This document shows, in pieces, positions 39,586 to 53,335 of a stretch of DNA of 64,000 nucleotides. The stretch is taken from assembly GCA_016806645.1 (NCBI GenBank), contig JACSYO010001618.1:1694501-1758500 (forward strand), in the 5' to 3' direction. Within the stretch, counting starts at the first letter, position 1; each line of letters opens with the position of its first letter. This stretch comes from Ophiodon elongatus (taxonomy: Eukaryota > Chordata > Actinopteri > Perciformes > Hexagrammidae). The translations under genes were made by a program, and so were the position numbers. Under the pieces are notes generated by a model that was not told the DNA's origin, made no database searches, and saw only the letters and a list, made by a program, of their open reading frames with translations.

Positions 39586-42500
39586 GAGGATGTCTGTCTC
39601 ACCGTCCATCTCAGCCTTGAAGAACTGGATGAGGGACTGTGTAAAGGACTGAATCCATTTGTCCATGATGTTGTCACTCAGCTTCGCTGTGTTTTCATTG
39701 TACAGGAACTGAATATCATCCTCCTGACACATTAATACACAAGGACACACAGTTAAACAAAACATCAACACACATCACTTTTCTTTTTTACAAAGACACA
39801 CAATATAGTTGATGCAAAGCCACTGAAATCAGGCCTGAAACCTGTAACACATATATTCAAGAATATAAGCAAGAAAAGTTTGGACCTGGAAAAAAGAAAC
39901 ACTGTTGTGAGTCACTTACAGGCAAACACTTATAACTACAATTATTTCTATTTTTATAGTTGCTGTTGGTGTCTGCGTTTTGAATAATGTTGTTTTTGAC
40001 CTCTTACATATGCGTTGTTCACGAGAAATTAAAGTTACTGATATAGTTGTTAAATAGGTTAGATTGCTTCCATGGACAATTATCATATAGGTTTCCTTGT
40101 CTGATGGTCAAATTCCTGAAATAGCTTGATATTGAGACATTTTTTTTATTTAATTCATACAATCTTCAAAAAGAATATCTGGTGTTTAATTATTGTTAAA
40201 GTATGTTTTGGTGTCTCTGTGTGTGTGAACGCAGTAAACATTACTTTCTTTGTATGTCGGTGGCAACATTTATATGTTTAAATTTACCCATAGGCTGGCA
40301 AGTGTAAAAGTGATGATGTAAAGTGACTGAAGAGCTAGTACCCTGTGTGAAGAATCACTTTTGTTTAATTCAATTCTTAAAATCACTCTCACTGAATAAT
40401 CAGATTTCTTTTCCCAATCTGGACCCAAATACCTTCAGCCACTTAACCAATCACATAGGGACATGAGTACGAGGTGTTACTGCAGCTATTACTGCATTAT
40501 TTTATGGCACTAACAAGTAATTTCCTTTTTGTTCCGGTGATTACCTTATAAATAATTGGTTAACAACAGTAACAATCTCCTGTGCTATCAAGCCTGTGTG
40601 CTTTTTAGACCAGGAATAGCTAAAGCAACACAGTAGGAGGGATGAGCTTTTTATTCTGTTCATTACCTTCTGTAACCTTTGTACGTTCTGTACCAGGAAG
40701 CGATAGGCATTATACCACGGCAGGAAGACATCCTTCAACACGTCTCTCACACCCTCCTCCTTGAAGCGCAGGTTCTCTGCTCTCACTACAGGGGAGTTGA
40801 TGAGGTACAGTCTACCAGGAGAGACAGAGTTGGTCAGTGTGGCAGGATTGATAATGAGTGAGTGAGAGCATACAGTGTGTAGAGCCCTGCATGGGCCAAA
40901 AAAATCCAACCCTAGCACGGCAAAGTCTGCAGTCTTTCAGCCCGACCCGACCCCGACACCGATCCATTTAAGCTCTCGAACGCACGTTCTCACTGATGCG
41001 TGCAAAAACACACAAACGCTGCAGCGCAGAGGCGTGTATGGGCCCAATGAAAAGATAACACTCTCTGTGATACATGCAAAAACACAGTGGCGCACACACA
41101 AGCTGGAGAAAAGTCTGTTGGGTCCTGCACACCTCTAACAGTGTGTACACAGGTAGTTACTTAAATGTGTGCATAGATGTGTTTGAGTGTGCGATGTTGT
41201 TCGTGTAAATAGACCTAAACAAATGAAGTATGTATGTTTAAGGAAAGAGTGATGCAAAAATAAAGCTGTAATCAGAATATACTTTGCAAAACTGTGCGGG
41301 ACTGCCCAGTGTTGCACATTGTTCAGTTACTTTAAATGCATGAGAGGAAGGTACAGGGAAACACAACAATAGTGTATAAAACATATAAATACATAAGTAA
41401 AACAAAATCACTTATTCTGGAAGACAATTTAATACCAAAGTGAAAAAGATTGTCAAATGCCACTTAATGTACTTAATGTACTTAATCATGTTTGTCAGTT
41501 TACAACTGATTTGTTACGACTGTCGGTTTCTTTACGAAGTCAGCAGCAAGATTGACAGGTTTCTATGTCTACAAACAGAAAATACATGATAAATCAAAGT
41601 TATCATTTGGAATGATATAGCATAAGTCTATGCATACACAACATGTTACCAGTCACGTGATTAAGCTGATGCTATGGAAAGTGGTGGTCTACCTACTGTA
41701 CAACTACACATGAGATTTCGGCAAGTTTACCGAATTGTAAACTTTGCAATGTAACAAATAACAATTTTTCCTGATTTATCTTATAATGATAGACTATTCA
41801 AGACGATGCCATTTTCTGGGTCAATCAGGGTATATTTTAATATCTTCTATATAAAGCCTGATACAATCGCATTCCTTTTTAAATTGTAAAGGATTGAAGT
41901 CTGGGTTTGCCAGCTGTCAATAATGCCTTTTTAAGCTCTGGTAAAAACAGGAACCAACACAAATCATTGCAAGCAAGCAAACCAAGCACATGGTTACACA
42001 CACACTCACACACACACACACACACACACACACGAGTGACTCACATCATTAATTGTGACTGTATCTAGATATTGAACGAAGCATGAAAAACTGCTCTGGG
42101 CTTAAAAAAGGTCACTATGTGATTTATTCAACATGTTACAGGTACACGTGCCTCTGAGGTGCCGCTGTTGGTTGAAGGCAGCTTTTGAACTTCAGTATGT
42201 TTCTCATACAGATGTGTGCAAACCGTGTTCAAAACGTTTTGCCACAACAATCTGGGGTAAACAATTTACTTTATGTTCCATTAAAAACACTTATTGGACA
42301 CCATTAAAAGAAAGCTGTGAGGCAGGGAGTGTTGTCTTAATGGAAAGCTATTCAGCTGTCAAACATATCTGGATTTTATTAGCTCTATCAATTAGTTTAA
42401 ATGTCCACCTTTGAATAGGCTCTGCACAAAATTTTGGGCCAAAATCTAATTTTACCAACAGCATCCCATTGCAAATTAATCTCTTCTCTTCATTCAGGCC

Positions 42501-45500
42501 AAATAAAGACACTGTTGACATGACAATGGAAGAAAATCTGAATAATCCATATGGATATAATAGTCTGTGGCAGGCATCAGCACACTGGGTTAGAGTGGTT
42601 AGAAAAGGTTTTGATGATGACTCTGGAATGGCTAAATGATGCAACTTCATGCAATAGGCCGTGAGCGAATTTAATAGCAGCAACTATTGAAGATACAATT
42701 GAAATAAAATGCAGAATAGACGGAACCATCAGATGGTTAAATACCTAAAAATGAGCCAACATAAAGACAGACAGTTGTCACTGAAAATACCAACCAAAAA
42801 AAACCCACAGTCTATACTTCACTCTCTCACTGCTTCAGTTTCTATCAGATGTATGTACGCCTTTCTTTCTTTATCTCTGACACTCACTCTTCATCAGTAT
42901 ATACGGTTTGTGAGCATATGGCGCAACTGCATAGTGCTTTATTCATTAGGCCATATGGCCATGGCACTCTCACTGCTCAGGGCAAAAGAGCCAATGCATG
43001 AGAAGAAATGTGTGTATGAATGTGTATGTACAGTATGCGTGAGCATGTCTATACTGTTAGTAGGACGAAGAACGAGACTAATTAAGCGTAGCTAGCGATT
43101 CAAAGGCTTTAAAACCATGCCTGCTAATAACATAAGGTAGGTTAACAGTAACACACAGAACCTTGCCACCGGCTCAAAGGCATTCATGCTTCAGAAACAC
43201 ACACTCATTCACATTCAAGCACAGAGCTGACCTGAGGGCATCAGCTCCATATTGCTGCACGATCAGTCCTGGATCTGGGTAGTTCTTCTTGCGCTTGCTC
43301 ATCTTCTGTCCATCGCTGCAGGAGTGAGACAAGCAAAGGCATTAATGCACATACACACGCATGCATGCACAAAAGTGCATGTTAGAAACCAAGTACTTGG
43401 TATTCAAATTAGTCAAGTCCTTCCAGGTCAGCAGGCCACACTACTGCATTTAGACCCCGGGGCTAAGGACATGACAAGCAGCCCTATTGTAGAGCAGCTC
43501 TAAAGGGGCTAAATGTTGCAGCACACATACCACAATGATCAGGAGAAACGGCAGGAAAAATAGGGATGAATGGGTGATGAAAGGTGGAGAAAGGAGATGA
43601 AAAGGAACATAAAAATGGTAGTAAAGAGGAGGGCAACCAGTGGATTATTGGAGGCCAACAAGAAAAGAATAACGTCTGCAGAAAAAAGCTCTGAAATGTG
43701 CTTGAAATTAACGGAAAGCATTAGGTTGGCAATATCCTGTATTTTTCTTACCGTCAACAAATCTGATTAAAGATGAAAACCAACCCTGCTCTTGAGTATT
43801 GCCTGTGTAACCAAAGCCTGATTGGGAAATTGGAAGGACTAGAAATCTCTAAAGTATTGAGAGACACATTGTTGGTTTTGATATTTTCACAACATTTGTT
43901 GACAAGAAAACCAGAGAACAGCCTTAATCTTTAACGAAGATACATTTTTATTTGCAAATGAAAGAAAGATGAGGATGAGAGGTTTGTTAATAAGTCAATG
44001 AACTCACCTAGCGAGAACCAATCCGTTAACAATGACATTCTTGAAGGGCGGTTTGCCAAACAGCGCCGTGGAGAGCACCAGCAAGGTGTAGAACCTACAG
44101 CACGATGCAAAAGATCAGGGTTAGGGTTAGGGTTAGCGTGGCAAGTAGGACTGAAACATTACAATTCATTCTTTCTCCGAGATAAGATTGTGGAATAACT
44201 CATCTCCTAACTTAATCCTTGATAAACTAACTAATTTTATACTTTTATTCGGTTTAATTCAAAACTAAATATGAAAACACACCCTTCACGCTCTGCATTC
44301 GTAATTTCCCTCAATGAACTCAGCCGGGAAGGACTCAATGTCACTATTCCACATCTGTCCACCTCTTCCCATCTACCATTCATCCACAGCTTACCATCCC
44401 CTCGTCTGGTCAATGCCTTCGGCGATGAAGTCCGCTGGGAAAGTGTCCTCAAACTCCTTCTTGTTTTCGAAGGGGTAGTGGGCCTGGGCGTACGGCATGC
44501 TGCCGCTCTCAAACCAGCAGTCGAACACCTCTGTGATCCTCCGCAGCACGCCCTTACCACACCGCGACGGGATTGTCAGACTGTCAATGCTGGGCAGAGA
44601 GAGTGGTGCCAGGAGGAGGGAAAGAAAGAGAAAAGAGGAACAATTGTTAAGACAAATGGCAGCAATAACAAATTGAAAAGTCCGGTTTTATTTCACGGTT
44701 TTCTTATTGCCGTGGGGCACTTTTTAAACATTTGTACACTATATGGAACCAAGCGTCTATAGGCTTTTTGGCTGCAGTCCAAAACAAGGATTTTATAATC
44801 TTTTACCGCTGGGAACGAGGTTTAAGAAAAAAAACAATGTTGCTAACGATGTGCTGACACTCACTAGAATAAGCTCAGTTATTGCTTTGGGTCACAAGCT
44901 TCAGACACAAGGATATGGATTAATTTACTCCATATACCGACTCACTCAGATTCAGCCCATGGAAAAAATTATTTGTTTCTTCAGTAAAGTTACGTAAGCT
45001 GAGGAAAACAGATGAACCTGGGTGTAGAAGTTACAAAGTGTCAGCCTGTGTGAGGTGCCCGCTAAATCTAGATTCAATTTGTTGTATAAATACAAAAACA
45101 ACAGAACATTAACATATACACATAAAGTTGATTAAACACACATTTACTTTCTTTTACCCTTCAGCAACAGCCTGCTACACATTTCTAGAACTATTAGCAC
45201 TCAGGCCTTTAAACTGCAGATTACACCTTTAGTAATCACTAAAGCACACTCTGCTGCAGCACTCTGCTGCTTCTAAGAGCTCTGCTCCGGGGCCCACTGA
45301 GGAAAGGGAGAGTGTTAAGCCGGAATATTACAAAAAGAAATGCACTGCCGAGTACATTTTGAGGAGTTTATTATGTCCTTTTTATGGTGCGTTACTAAGA
45401 TTTTGGTGAAATGTTCGCAATGCGGGCAGAGCCATTATCTCTGGGATTTGGCCACTTCACACCTTATTATATGATGTAACAGTCTGCCCATTTAGTTGTT

Positions 45501-47002
45501 AGAGATCCATCATTTCTTTGTATTTTCTAAAGTTCAAACCACCGCACACTTTTCAAACTGGTTTTAAATATCAGATTAAACTTCATTAAATTAGAGAAGT
45601 TTCCTTTTTTTCTTGAGGGATTACTAAAATAATTTTCATCAGCTTTCCATGTCTTCCAAACCTGCACAGGCGCCTTATAAACACACAATCCAAAACACAG
45701 GAGCAGGGCGAAGGCACCTTTCTCCTCCCCAATCAATTAAAGATGGAAAACCCCATGGAGGCGATTAAAGGTAATTAGCAGATAAAGAGGAAAGTGATCC
45801 GTGTTCCACAGCACACTTCTGGTTTAGGCAGAGCGGTCACAGTAGAGAGGCAGAGGGCAGATTTAACGTGGACAAATTCATGCACCAACACATCAACCCA
45901 ACAACATAAAAGCACAGACACCATATCATAAACTTATCGTCTCATGTCCACCCATCTACACACATACAGCCTGTGAATCTGAGGGTATCGCACTACCACA
46001 GCAGACACACACCACTGAGTACATGCTCAGGTGGTGGGCTGATAATCTCGGTGTTTGATCGCTGACTCACCTCTCCCGATGCAGATCAGTTACTTTGACT
46101 CCGGTCAGCTCCTCCAGTTCAGCAATGGACCCTACACACACCACCTGAAGCGCACACACACACACAAAACACACACACAGTACAGGTTGAGTGAGCAATA
46201 TCACAAAACAGCTTTCAGTTACAAATTTCCTGAGGACGGAAATTAACGATTATTGTGGGAATTACAAGTTAATCATTTAGTTGATGCAAAAGAAATCAAC
46301 CAACAATGATTTAAATAACCAATTTACTGTTTAAATCATCAAGCAAAACATTTATTTGAAGACATCACATTAGGCCTTTCCATTAAATTTCTGACATTTT
46401 ATCAAAAATGAATCAATTCATAAAGAAATTATCAACATTGCAGCCCTTATCAAGGTTGTCCTCTTCATTTCTCACGGTTCATTTTACTTAAAAGGAATTG
46501 TTTTGGGATACGTGCTTATCCACAAATTTAATTTGTAAGGGACCATGCACAATATCAAACATAAATGTTCCCATTTAGTTTATTGTATTACGGTAATGAT
46601 GAGAAAATTGACCATGTATGTGCGGATTAAACAAATGTGATACAGTGTGTGCTATGAGTGAGTTTAAGGGTCCGTTTAAAACCTGCAAAGGACGGAAAAA
46701 AACTCATAATTCTAATGTATTTATCACAATACAACACAAATTAAAAGGAGGCCTATTTGAACACACTTCCTGAGTAACTTTACCTTAGAAAGTATGGTAA
46801 AGTGTGTTATCTGGTCTCCTCAGAGAGTTAACCTGTAGGCTCTGCTCTAGTTTTACCAGTGCCAGGTAACATGGCCCAGATACAGCCGGATACAAAACCA
46901 CCGTCACATGCAACACAAGAGTAAAAGAAACGCATCCAGAAAAGAGAAAGAGACAAAAAAGAAAGAGAGAGACAAAGAGAAAGAGACAAGAGACGAGAGA
47001 CG

Positions 47003-47073
<71 letters not shown>

Positions 47074-50000
47074 CTGCCACACACAGACAGACCCGCTTAC
47101 AGCTTTCGTTTTGGGTGTGCGCTTAGCCGCTGAGGGGTGTTTGAAAGAGGCACCAGGGAGCGCAAGTGTTCTGGAAACAGTCACAATGCTATTTCCAGCA
47201 AGCAGGTCGCTGGCTGTCCCTCTTTCAGCCAAGGGAGTAAGACTTCATTTTTCAAATGCTCAAACAACCCAATTCTGACATCTCTTTTCAGTTCAGTCTA
47301 CTTCACACAGTTGGCCGGGTTTGGCAATGAACATCCATAACCAGACGAACATTTATATAGTTTGGCTGGCTTCTCCGCTGTCTGCTTCTCTTTCTTCCAT
47401 CCATTTTCCTCCCCCCTCTTTTCAACTCGTGCACCCCCCCACCCCCTTCTCGTGTATTTCACTTCCTCATTTTCTTCACACGATAATTTATTCCGTCCCC
47501 TCTTCCTCCTCCCCTTATTTTCCGTGTCATCCTTTCTTTCCTCTTCCCGGTCGCCGTTTTTTCTCTTGCGGACCGATTAAGACGCTTTAACCGGCATGAA
47601 GAGAAAGCAAATACATTGGTTCTTGTTTATTTGCTGTTTACGTTAATGAATCATTCATGTGTTGAGTTTACGGAGGCACTGGGTAATGGTGCCTGAGGGG
47701 AGCTGACTCAGACTGCAGTACGGAGTCACGCTACACTCTCTGGTTTGACACCATGGTCACCTCACTCTGCCATGCCAGAAAGTCTCTCGTACAAGCTTCC
47801 ACACACACAAAAAAGGTTCAGATATACTAAATTATGTGAGTGTCAAAAGGAGGTCAGTGAGAAACATTTTCACTCTGAAAATGTATGAGAAGACTTGGAT
47901 TTCTGTGCCCTCGCAGCAGACCAGTATACCTTCGGAGAGACATAAGACATTTGTTCCCCAAACTCATTTCTAGAGTAAATAAAAGTCAGACTTATGTGGA
48001 GAGTTCAACTTTTCAATTATGCCTTCTGATGCTAATCCCAAATTGATTTATGAGCGCTGCCAACCCTGAGAAAAGAGTAACTGTCTTGGTATTTGGTCAT
48101 GACACAGACAAATTGTGTGCTATCTGCAGAGTACAAAGATACATTAGAAGCTCTATTAAAACAAGTGCGTATTTGTGTGTTTTCCTGACCTCCTCAAAGT
48201 CGTCGCTGACCCAGAGAGGGATCGGAGTGCCCCAGTAACGGTTCCTGGAAATCGCCCAATCTCGTGCGTCTCTCAGCCAGTTCCCGAAACGCTTCTCCCG
48301 CACAAAATCTGGAACCCTACCGAAACAGAGAGATGATGATGATGATGATGATTACTTTAACCACAAGGAGATTCACATCTGAATGTGGGATTGAAGTCTA
48401 TTTCTTCTTGAAATGCCACACGACAAGAATATTGCAGTCATACTCATGTTTAAACATCATGCAACAGCCATTTACAACCACCACTTCTCCTAGAAACCAT
48501 TTCATCATGTTTTCTGCCGGGTTCATCAAGTTGAGTTTAAGACTTCTGAGTACGACCTGGAGTCTGATAAGCAGTGTATATAGATGAATAAGCACGGGGA
48601 GATGATTTATTTATTTCATTTAAAGTTTAGAAAAAAATTACATTTGCTCATTTTGAGATGATGAGCTTCCTAGCTACTGTAGCTGGCAGTAGTGACGGTG
48701 TATGCTGAAACAAGAAAAGACTAAAAAGCCTCACAATCCACTGTCAAAACATCACCCACCTAGAAACTATAAGTGGGAGATGTTTCCCAACAGTCTGCAA
48801 TCGGATACAAAACCATTTCGGAACCAACGTTACTGCCTCTGGTATGCAGGAGAAAATAAAGACTTTTGTAAATCAAATTTAAGATTTTTCTTAAAATCAA
48901 ATTGTTAAGCCCTACAGATACCCTGCTAATGTAATGTGCAATACATGTTCTTACAACAAGAGCAAGCAGCATTATAATGTCCATTATTCCTTATTCCTAT
49001 TAAACCGACTTTCTCTTCTTCCTCGTTTTAGCCCTAAAAATAAACTGTGTTGCTGTATTTATGAAGCTCAACTGCAAAGGTTAACGTTCCCTCCAAGGCA
49101 TCTTCCTCCTCCGTACCCCTTTTCTGCTCTCCCCTTTTCCTATTTTGCCTCGACCGATTTTTGAGCTTTAATCCACTATCTCACAATCTCTTCCTCTCAT
49201 TTTTTTTCTATCCCCCTCTCTTGCTTTGCCAGGCAGTGTTGCTCAGGAGAACAGAGCAGGGGGGGTATAAATTGTCATCAAGATCCACGGGCTAAGCAAC
49301 GAGTTCATCAATTCCCATTTGTAGGAGGCATTTCTATTTAGGCCCCTAATATATCAATTTAATGATTTTTTTTTTGCTGCTGCTGCTGCTGCTGCTGCTC
49401 ACCAGCCCCCCGTGAACACTCATCCACCACCTCGCCCTCCCACTCTTGCTTCATTCTAAATGTAGAATTTAAAATGTGCTGTCTTGTGCTCAAGACGCAC
49501 AGAGGAGCCATTTAACATGTACAGGCTTCTATTATAAGTCAGAGACGCTAGGGATGGATACAAGAGGGAGGCAGAGGGACAGAGGTTGTGGTCAGGACCG
49601 ACTGAGTGTGTGCATGATGGAAAAAAGGTAAAGAGGACAAAAACAGGAGGGAAAAAAAAAACAGAGGGAAGAAAAATAGAAACTGATGTCTGACCATTTG
49701 CAATTTATCAGGAAATAGACTGTACGCTAAACCCCTCCTCCTGAATGGTGATCGTCCAATCATGGCTTAGTAATTGTAACTATGCAGGCAGGTCTGTCAA
49801 GCTTTGGATTTATCCACATGTTGAAGCAGCGTGCACAGGGTTGTATTGTTTTAAACTTTGTCTAATCTAACGTTTAAATGGAAATGTTAACATATCCGGC
49901 AAACTAGCTAACTGTTATCTGCTGGCGATGAATGTCATTTCAGCCGACAATCAACAGTCGCCCGCTAAAAATGAGAAGCCTACCTTTGTCTGCTACTGTC

Positions 50001-53000
50001 TGAAATCAAGGACCCATTGTTTAAAAAATGACTAAGCATTTCAAAGTGGTTTAACAAACAGTTGGGTTTGAATTAAAGAGACGGATAAAAGACACACACA
50101 AAAAAATATGTCTGATCCAATCTGAGTCATTTGAGGACCAGTCACTCAACACCACAATTCAAGAAACTACGTTCTGAAATCAGGCAGTGAACGAGCTTTC
50201 TGCACCGTGAGCCTCCAAAGAGACCTGCTCTCCTTGCAAGCGCTCATTAATTCAGCTCTTAATATATTCAGACAGACGGACATCTGGAGAAATCAGCCTG
50301 AACTTGCTCAATATATACTTATAACCACTGCACTGCACATTTGAGGAAAGAGATAAAAATGAAGAAATCACGTTGAGAATATGGTAATAACTCTTTGCTT
50401 TCTGAAGGATTCTTTTAAGTCTCCATCAGCTAACATGAACTTCATATAGAGGTACTGAGCACAGGAAAGATTTTACTCTTTTCAAGATGCAGATAAGCCA
50501 GCAACCCTCAGACAGCCAGCCAGCCAGCCAGCAAGACAGAGAGACAGAGAGACAGAGAGACAGAGAGACAGACAGCCAGACAATCGTCCTGAGGTTACAA
50601 CTCAAGTATGAAAGTGGAGGGGAAAAAAAGAAAAAAACTTTGGATGGAGAATGGAGTATAAGCTTAATTAGAAAACTGCACAAGAGCATCACCCTGCAAG
50701 CACGCAGACACAGGAGGATATATGTGCGTATGTACTTAATGTATAATTTCCTGAAGGCTTTCCAAGTATAATTATGAATTTACAGGGATTCTTTCGACAC
50801 AGTCATGGTAAATCTTTCATCATGTCTACAAATATGTTACATTTCTTTGCATTTCACTCTAGAGCTGAAACAACTAATCGATTATAAAATGTGATCAGCA
50901 ACAATTTTGATAATCGAGTGGTTGTTTCAAGTTATTTTCTAAAAGGTTCTCTATTCGATATTCAGAGAATTATTATTGCAGCAAACATCCATTAGCTATG
51001 TAAAGATATAGTGGAGTAATTTCTACCCGAGCAGAGAAAGAAATCGCTCTCCCTCTGTGTGTGTTGTAATCGGACTTTCTCCTTGCTTTGTTTCCATAGC
51101 TGGGCCGGCCGCTCTGCACCGCTCTCACACAGCAGTTATAGCTGATAACGCCGTCCTGACCCAAGAGTTGTGGCGGAAGCGTAGCATCCACCCTCCGGTT
51201 CCCCCTCAGGTAAACACCGTTAGCTCTTTCAGCACCGTTAGTGTTATTAGCAATGTTACCTGCTAGCCGCCATGTTGAGATCCGTGTGGCGGCAATAGAA
51301 ATGCTCTGAATTTTGAATTTAGCACCTTTAAGTCAAATTTCCAAATTCAAAGGTTCAAGCTTCTCAAATGTGAATATTTGCTGGTTTATTTAGGTATACA
51401 TAAAAGTAAATAAAACATCTTTTGGTTTAGGAGTTCTGACCAAACAAAGGATGTCACCTTGGGCTCTGAGAGCCTATGATTGGCATTTTTCACTAATTTC
51501 TGCTGTTTTCTAGATCTTGTGATTAATCGAAATAATAAAAGGCAGATGATGAAAATTATCATTAGTTTCTTCTGCAAAAATACCCCGTAACATACTGTAA
51601 ATTATTTTAACATAATATGGACATAGTTGTCCTGTATTAAATATGACACTTGTACCCCTCATATAAGGAATATAGCCTCTAAAGTAGTGTGTGCATTTGT
51701 GCCGGTCTCTGTGAACATGTGTGTCTGTGCGTATTCACCTTACTAGCGGCTACTCATTCATCTCAGTTTGACAGTCCCATTACCAGAGGCAGCTACTGTG
51801 GCTCAGAAAAGAGCACTGGGAGCACCAAGGGTAATACCACTTAGCAAAGCCATCGTGCTGACGCTTACTTTACTTTACTTTCTGCCTTTAAAATTAGCAT
51901 CCTGCTGATGTTTTCTATAAAACATCAGTCCTCGGTGCATCATAATAAAATGCTTTGATAAGGATTTAATTAGTGAGAAATAAAGAGAAATATATGCAGA
52001 GTAATACATAGCTGTCCTGCAGAGACAAAGAACTTGACGTGGTCATGCAGAATCGTGGCTGTAATTGTTTTGGGACCGCAACTGCCGTCTGTCCACTTGA
52101 CGCTCATAGCTGCCAATTCCCTGTCACTTAGCACCAAGCTATCTATCAGTGGTCTCAGAAAACAGCTTACCAGTAACATTTGCCGTTGTTTTCCAGTAGT
52201 TTTTCCACCATGTGCTCCACTCGAACAAACCAGCTGGGGACGGCTTTGTAGATCAGAGGCGTGTCAGACCTGAAAGCAATATAAACACATTACATAAGAC
52301 ATGGTGCTGCAAATTCAAATGCATTCATAAGACAAATCATAAGTCATGAAGCAAGCCATTTGCCTTCAGGTTGGACAGTGATTTTGATGATTGTTGTGGT
52401 TATTTATTTTTGCATAGTTTTTATATTTTGTTCTGCTGCTGATTTGCTGTATTTACCACTGATTGGAAACTGGACTGGTTCAGTGAATACTAGGTGGCAG
52501 TGTTTTTTAGCCACGCTAGCAGCATTGCTGTAAGAATGGCAATGTTGCTCGGTCAGTCTGCCACTTTGGTTCAGACTGAAATATCTGAACAACTGTTGGT
52601 CATTCAGAGAAATAGAGAGAACAAATCAGAAAGACGTTGGTGATCTCCTCACTTTTCATCTAGTGTCATTATCAGGTCAAAATATAAATTTGTTCAATAG
52701 CTGGATTTTATCACCAAATATCTCAAGAAACAACGGCATTCCTATCAGTCTCAGTCAACTTCACAGAGCCACCAGCATGGCTGTGGACTCCATCTTAAGA
52801 AAAGAGAACTCCATCTTGAGAAGCTGCTCGTTCTCAACCACAGAAAAATGTCAAATTAAGTACAAAAGAATGGGAAATCTAAATCACACTATTTAGTATC
52901 ATAATTATATTACCTTGTTCTACTTGCTGTCCAATATGTTTTAATAGTGTTCTACTTTTTCATCTCTCCAACCAATTTGTGGTTTACGGTATATTCTTTT

Positions 53001-53268
53001 GAAGTTTTGTCTAAAGCATTGATCCCTCCACTTTGCTGAGTTCTACCTTGCAGGTGCTAAGTGGTTAACACAACTGTTTCATCTCTACGAGCCTGTGTCT
53101 CCTTGTGGCATAAAGAGCACATCTCTGCTATTTACTGGGTTAATTAATCCTGCTCAGGTCAGCCTGCAGCTGCTCCAAGTGAGACAGTGATTTAGTTTGC
53201 TTAAAAAGTTAGTGTGTGCATGTGTGGATCTGCATGTGCTTGTTACGATGTGATAATGTGGGAACTTG

Positions 53269-53335
<67 letters not shown>

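Larger units (their letters stand above)
40812..43231. other. iars1 intron between exons 11 and 12
   Basis: It contains the possible repeat at 40887 and a CA microsatellite at 41996-42033. Nothing else recognised. Confidence 0.6.
46145..48189. other. iars1 intron between exons 7 and 8
   Basis: It contains the TG-rich 3' splice-site region (46149-46178), a CGATTA-type repeat, the GA microsatellite and a pyrimidine-rich stretch at about 47385-47560. No gene. Confidence 0.6.
48317..52170. other. iars1 intron between exons 6 and 7
   Basis: The second-longest intron (3.85 kb). It contains an ATG/GAT run near 48331-48351, a GCT run, a CAGC/GACAGAGA tandem region and two CGATTA-type repeat pieces. 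No exon or RNA gene recognised. Confidence 0.6.

Noticed and set aside
44271..44762. Plus-strand ORF of 163 codons
   Set aside because: Mostly antisense of iars1 exon 9 extended into intron; no recognisable domain.
47321..47590. Two overlapping plus-strand ORFs rich in Ser, Phe and Pro
   Set aside because: They come from a pyrimidine-rich intron stretch and lack exon boundaries or a known domain.
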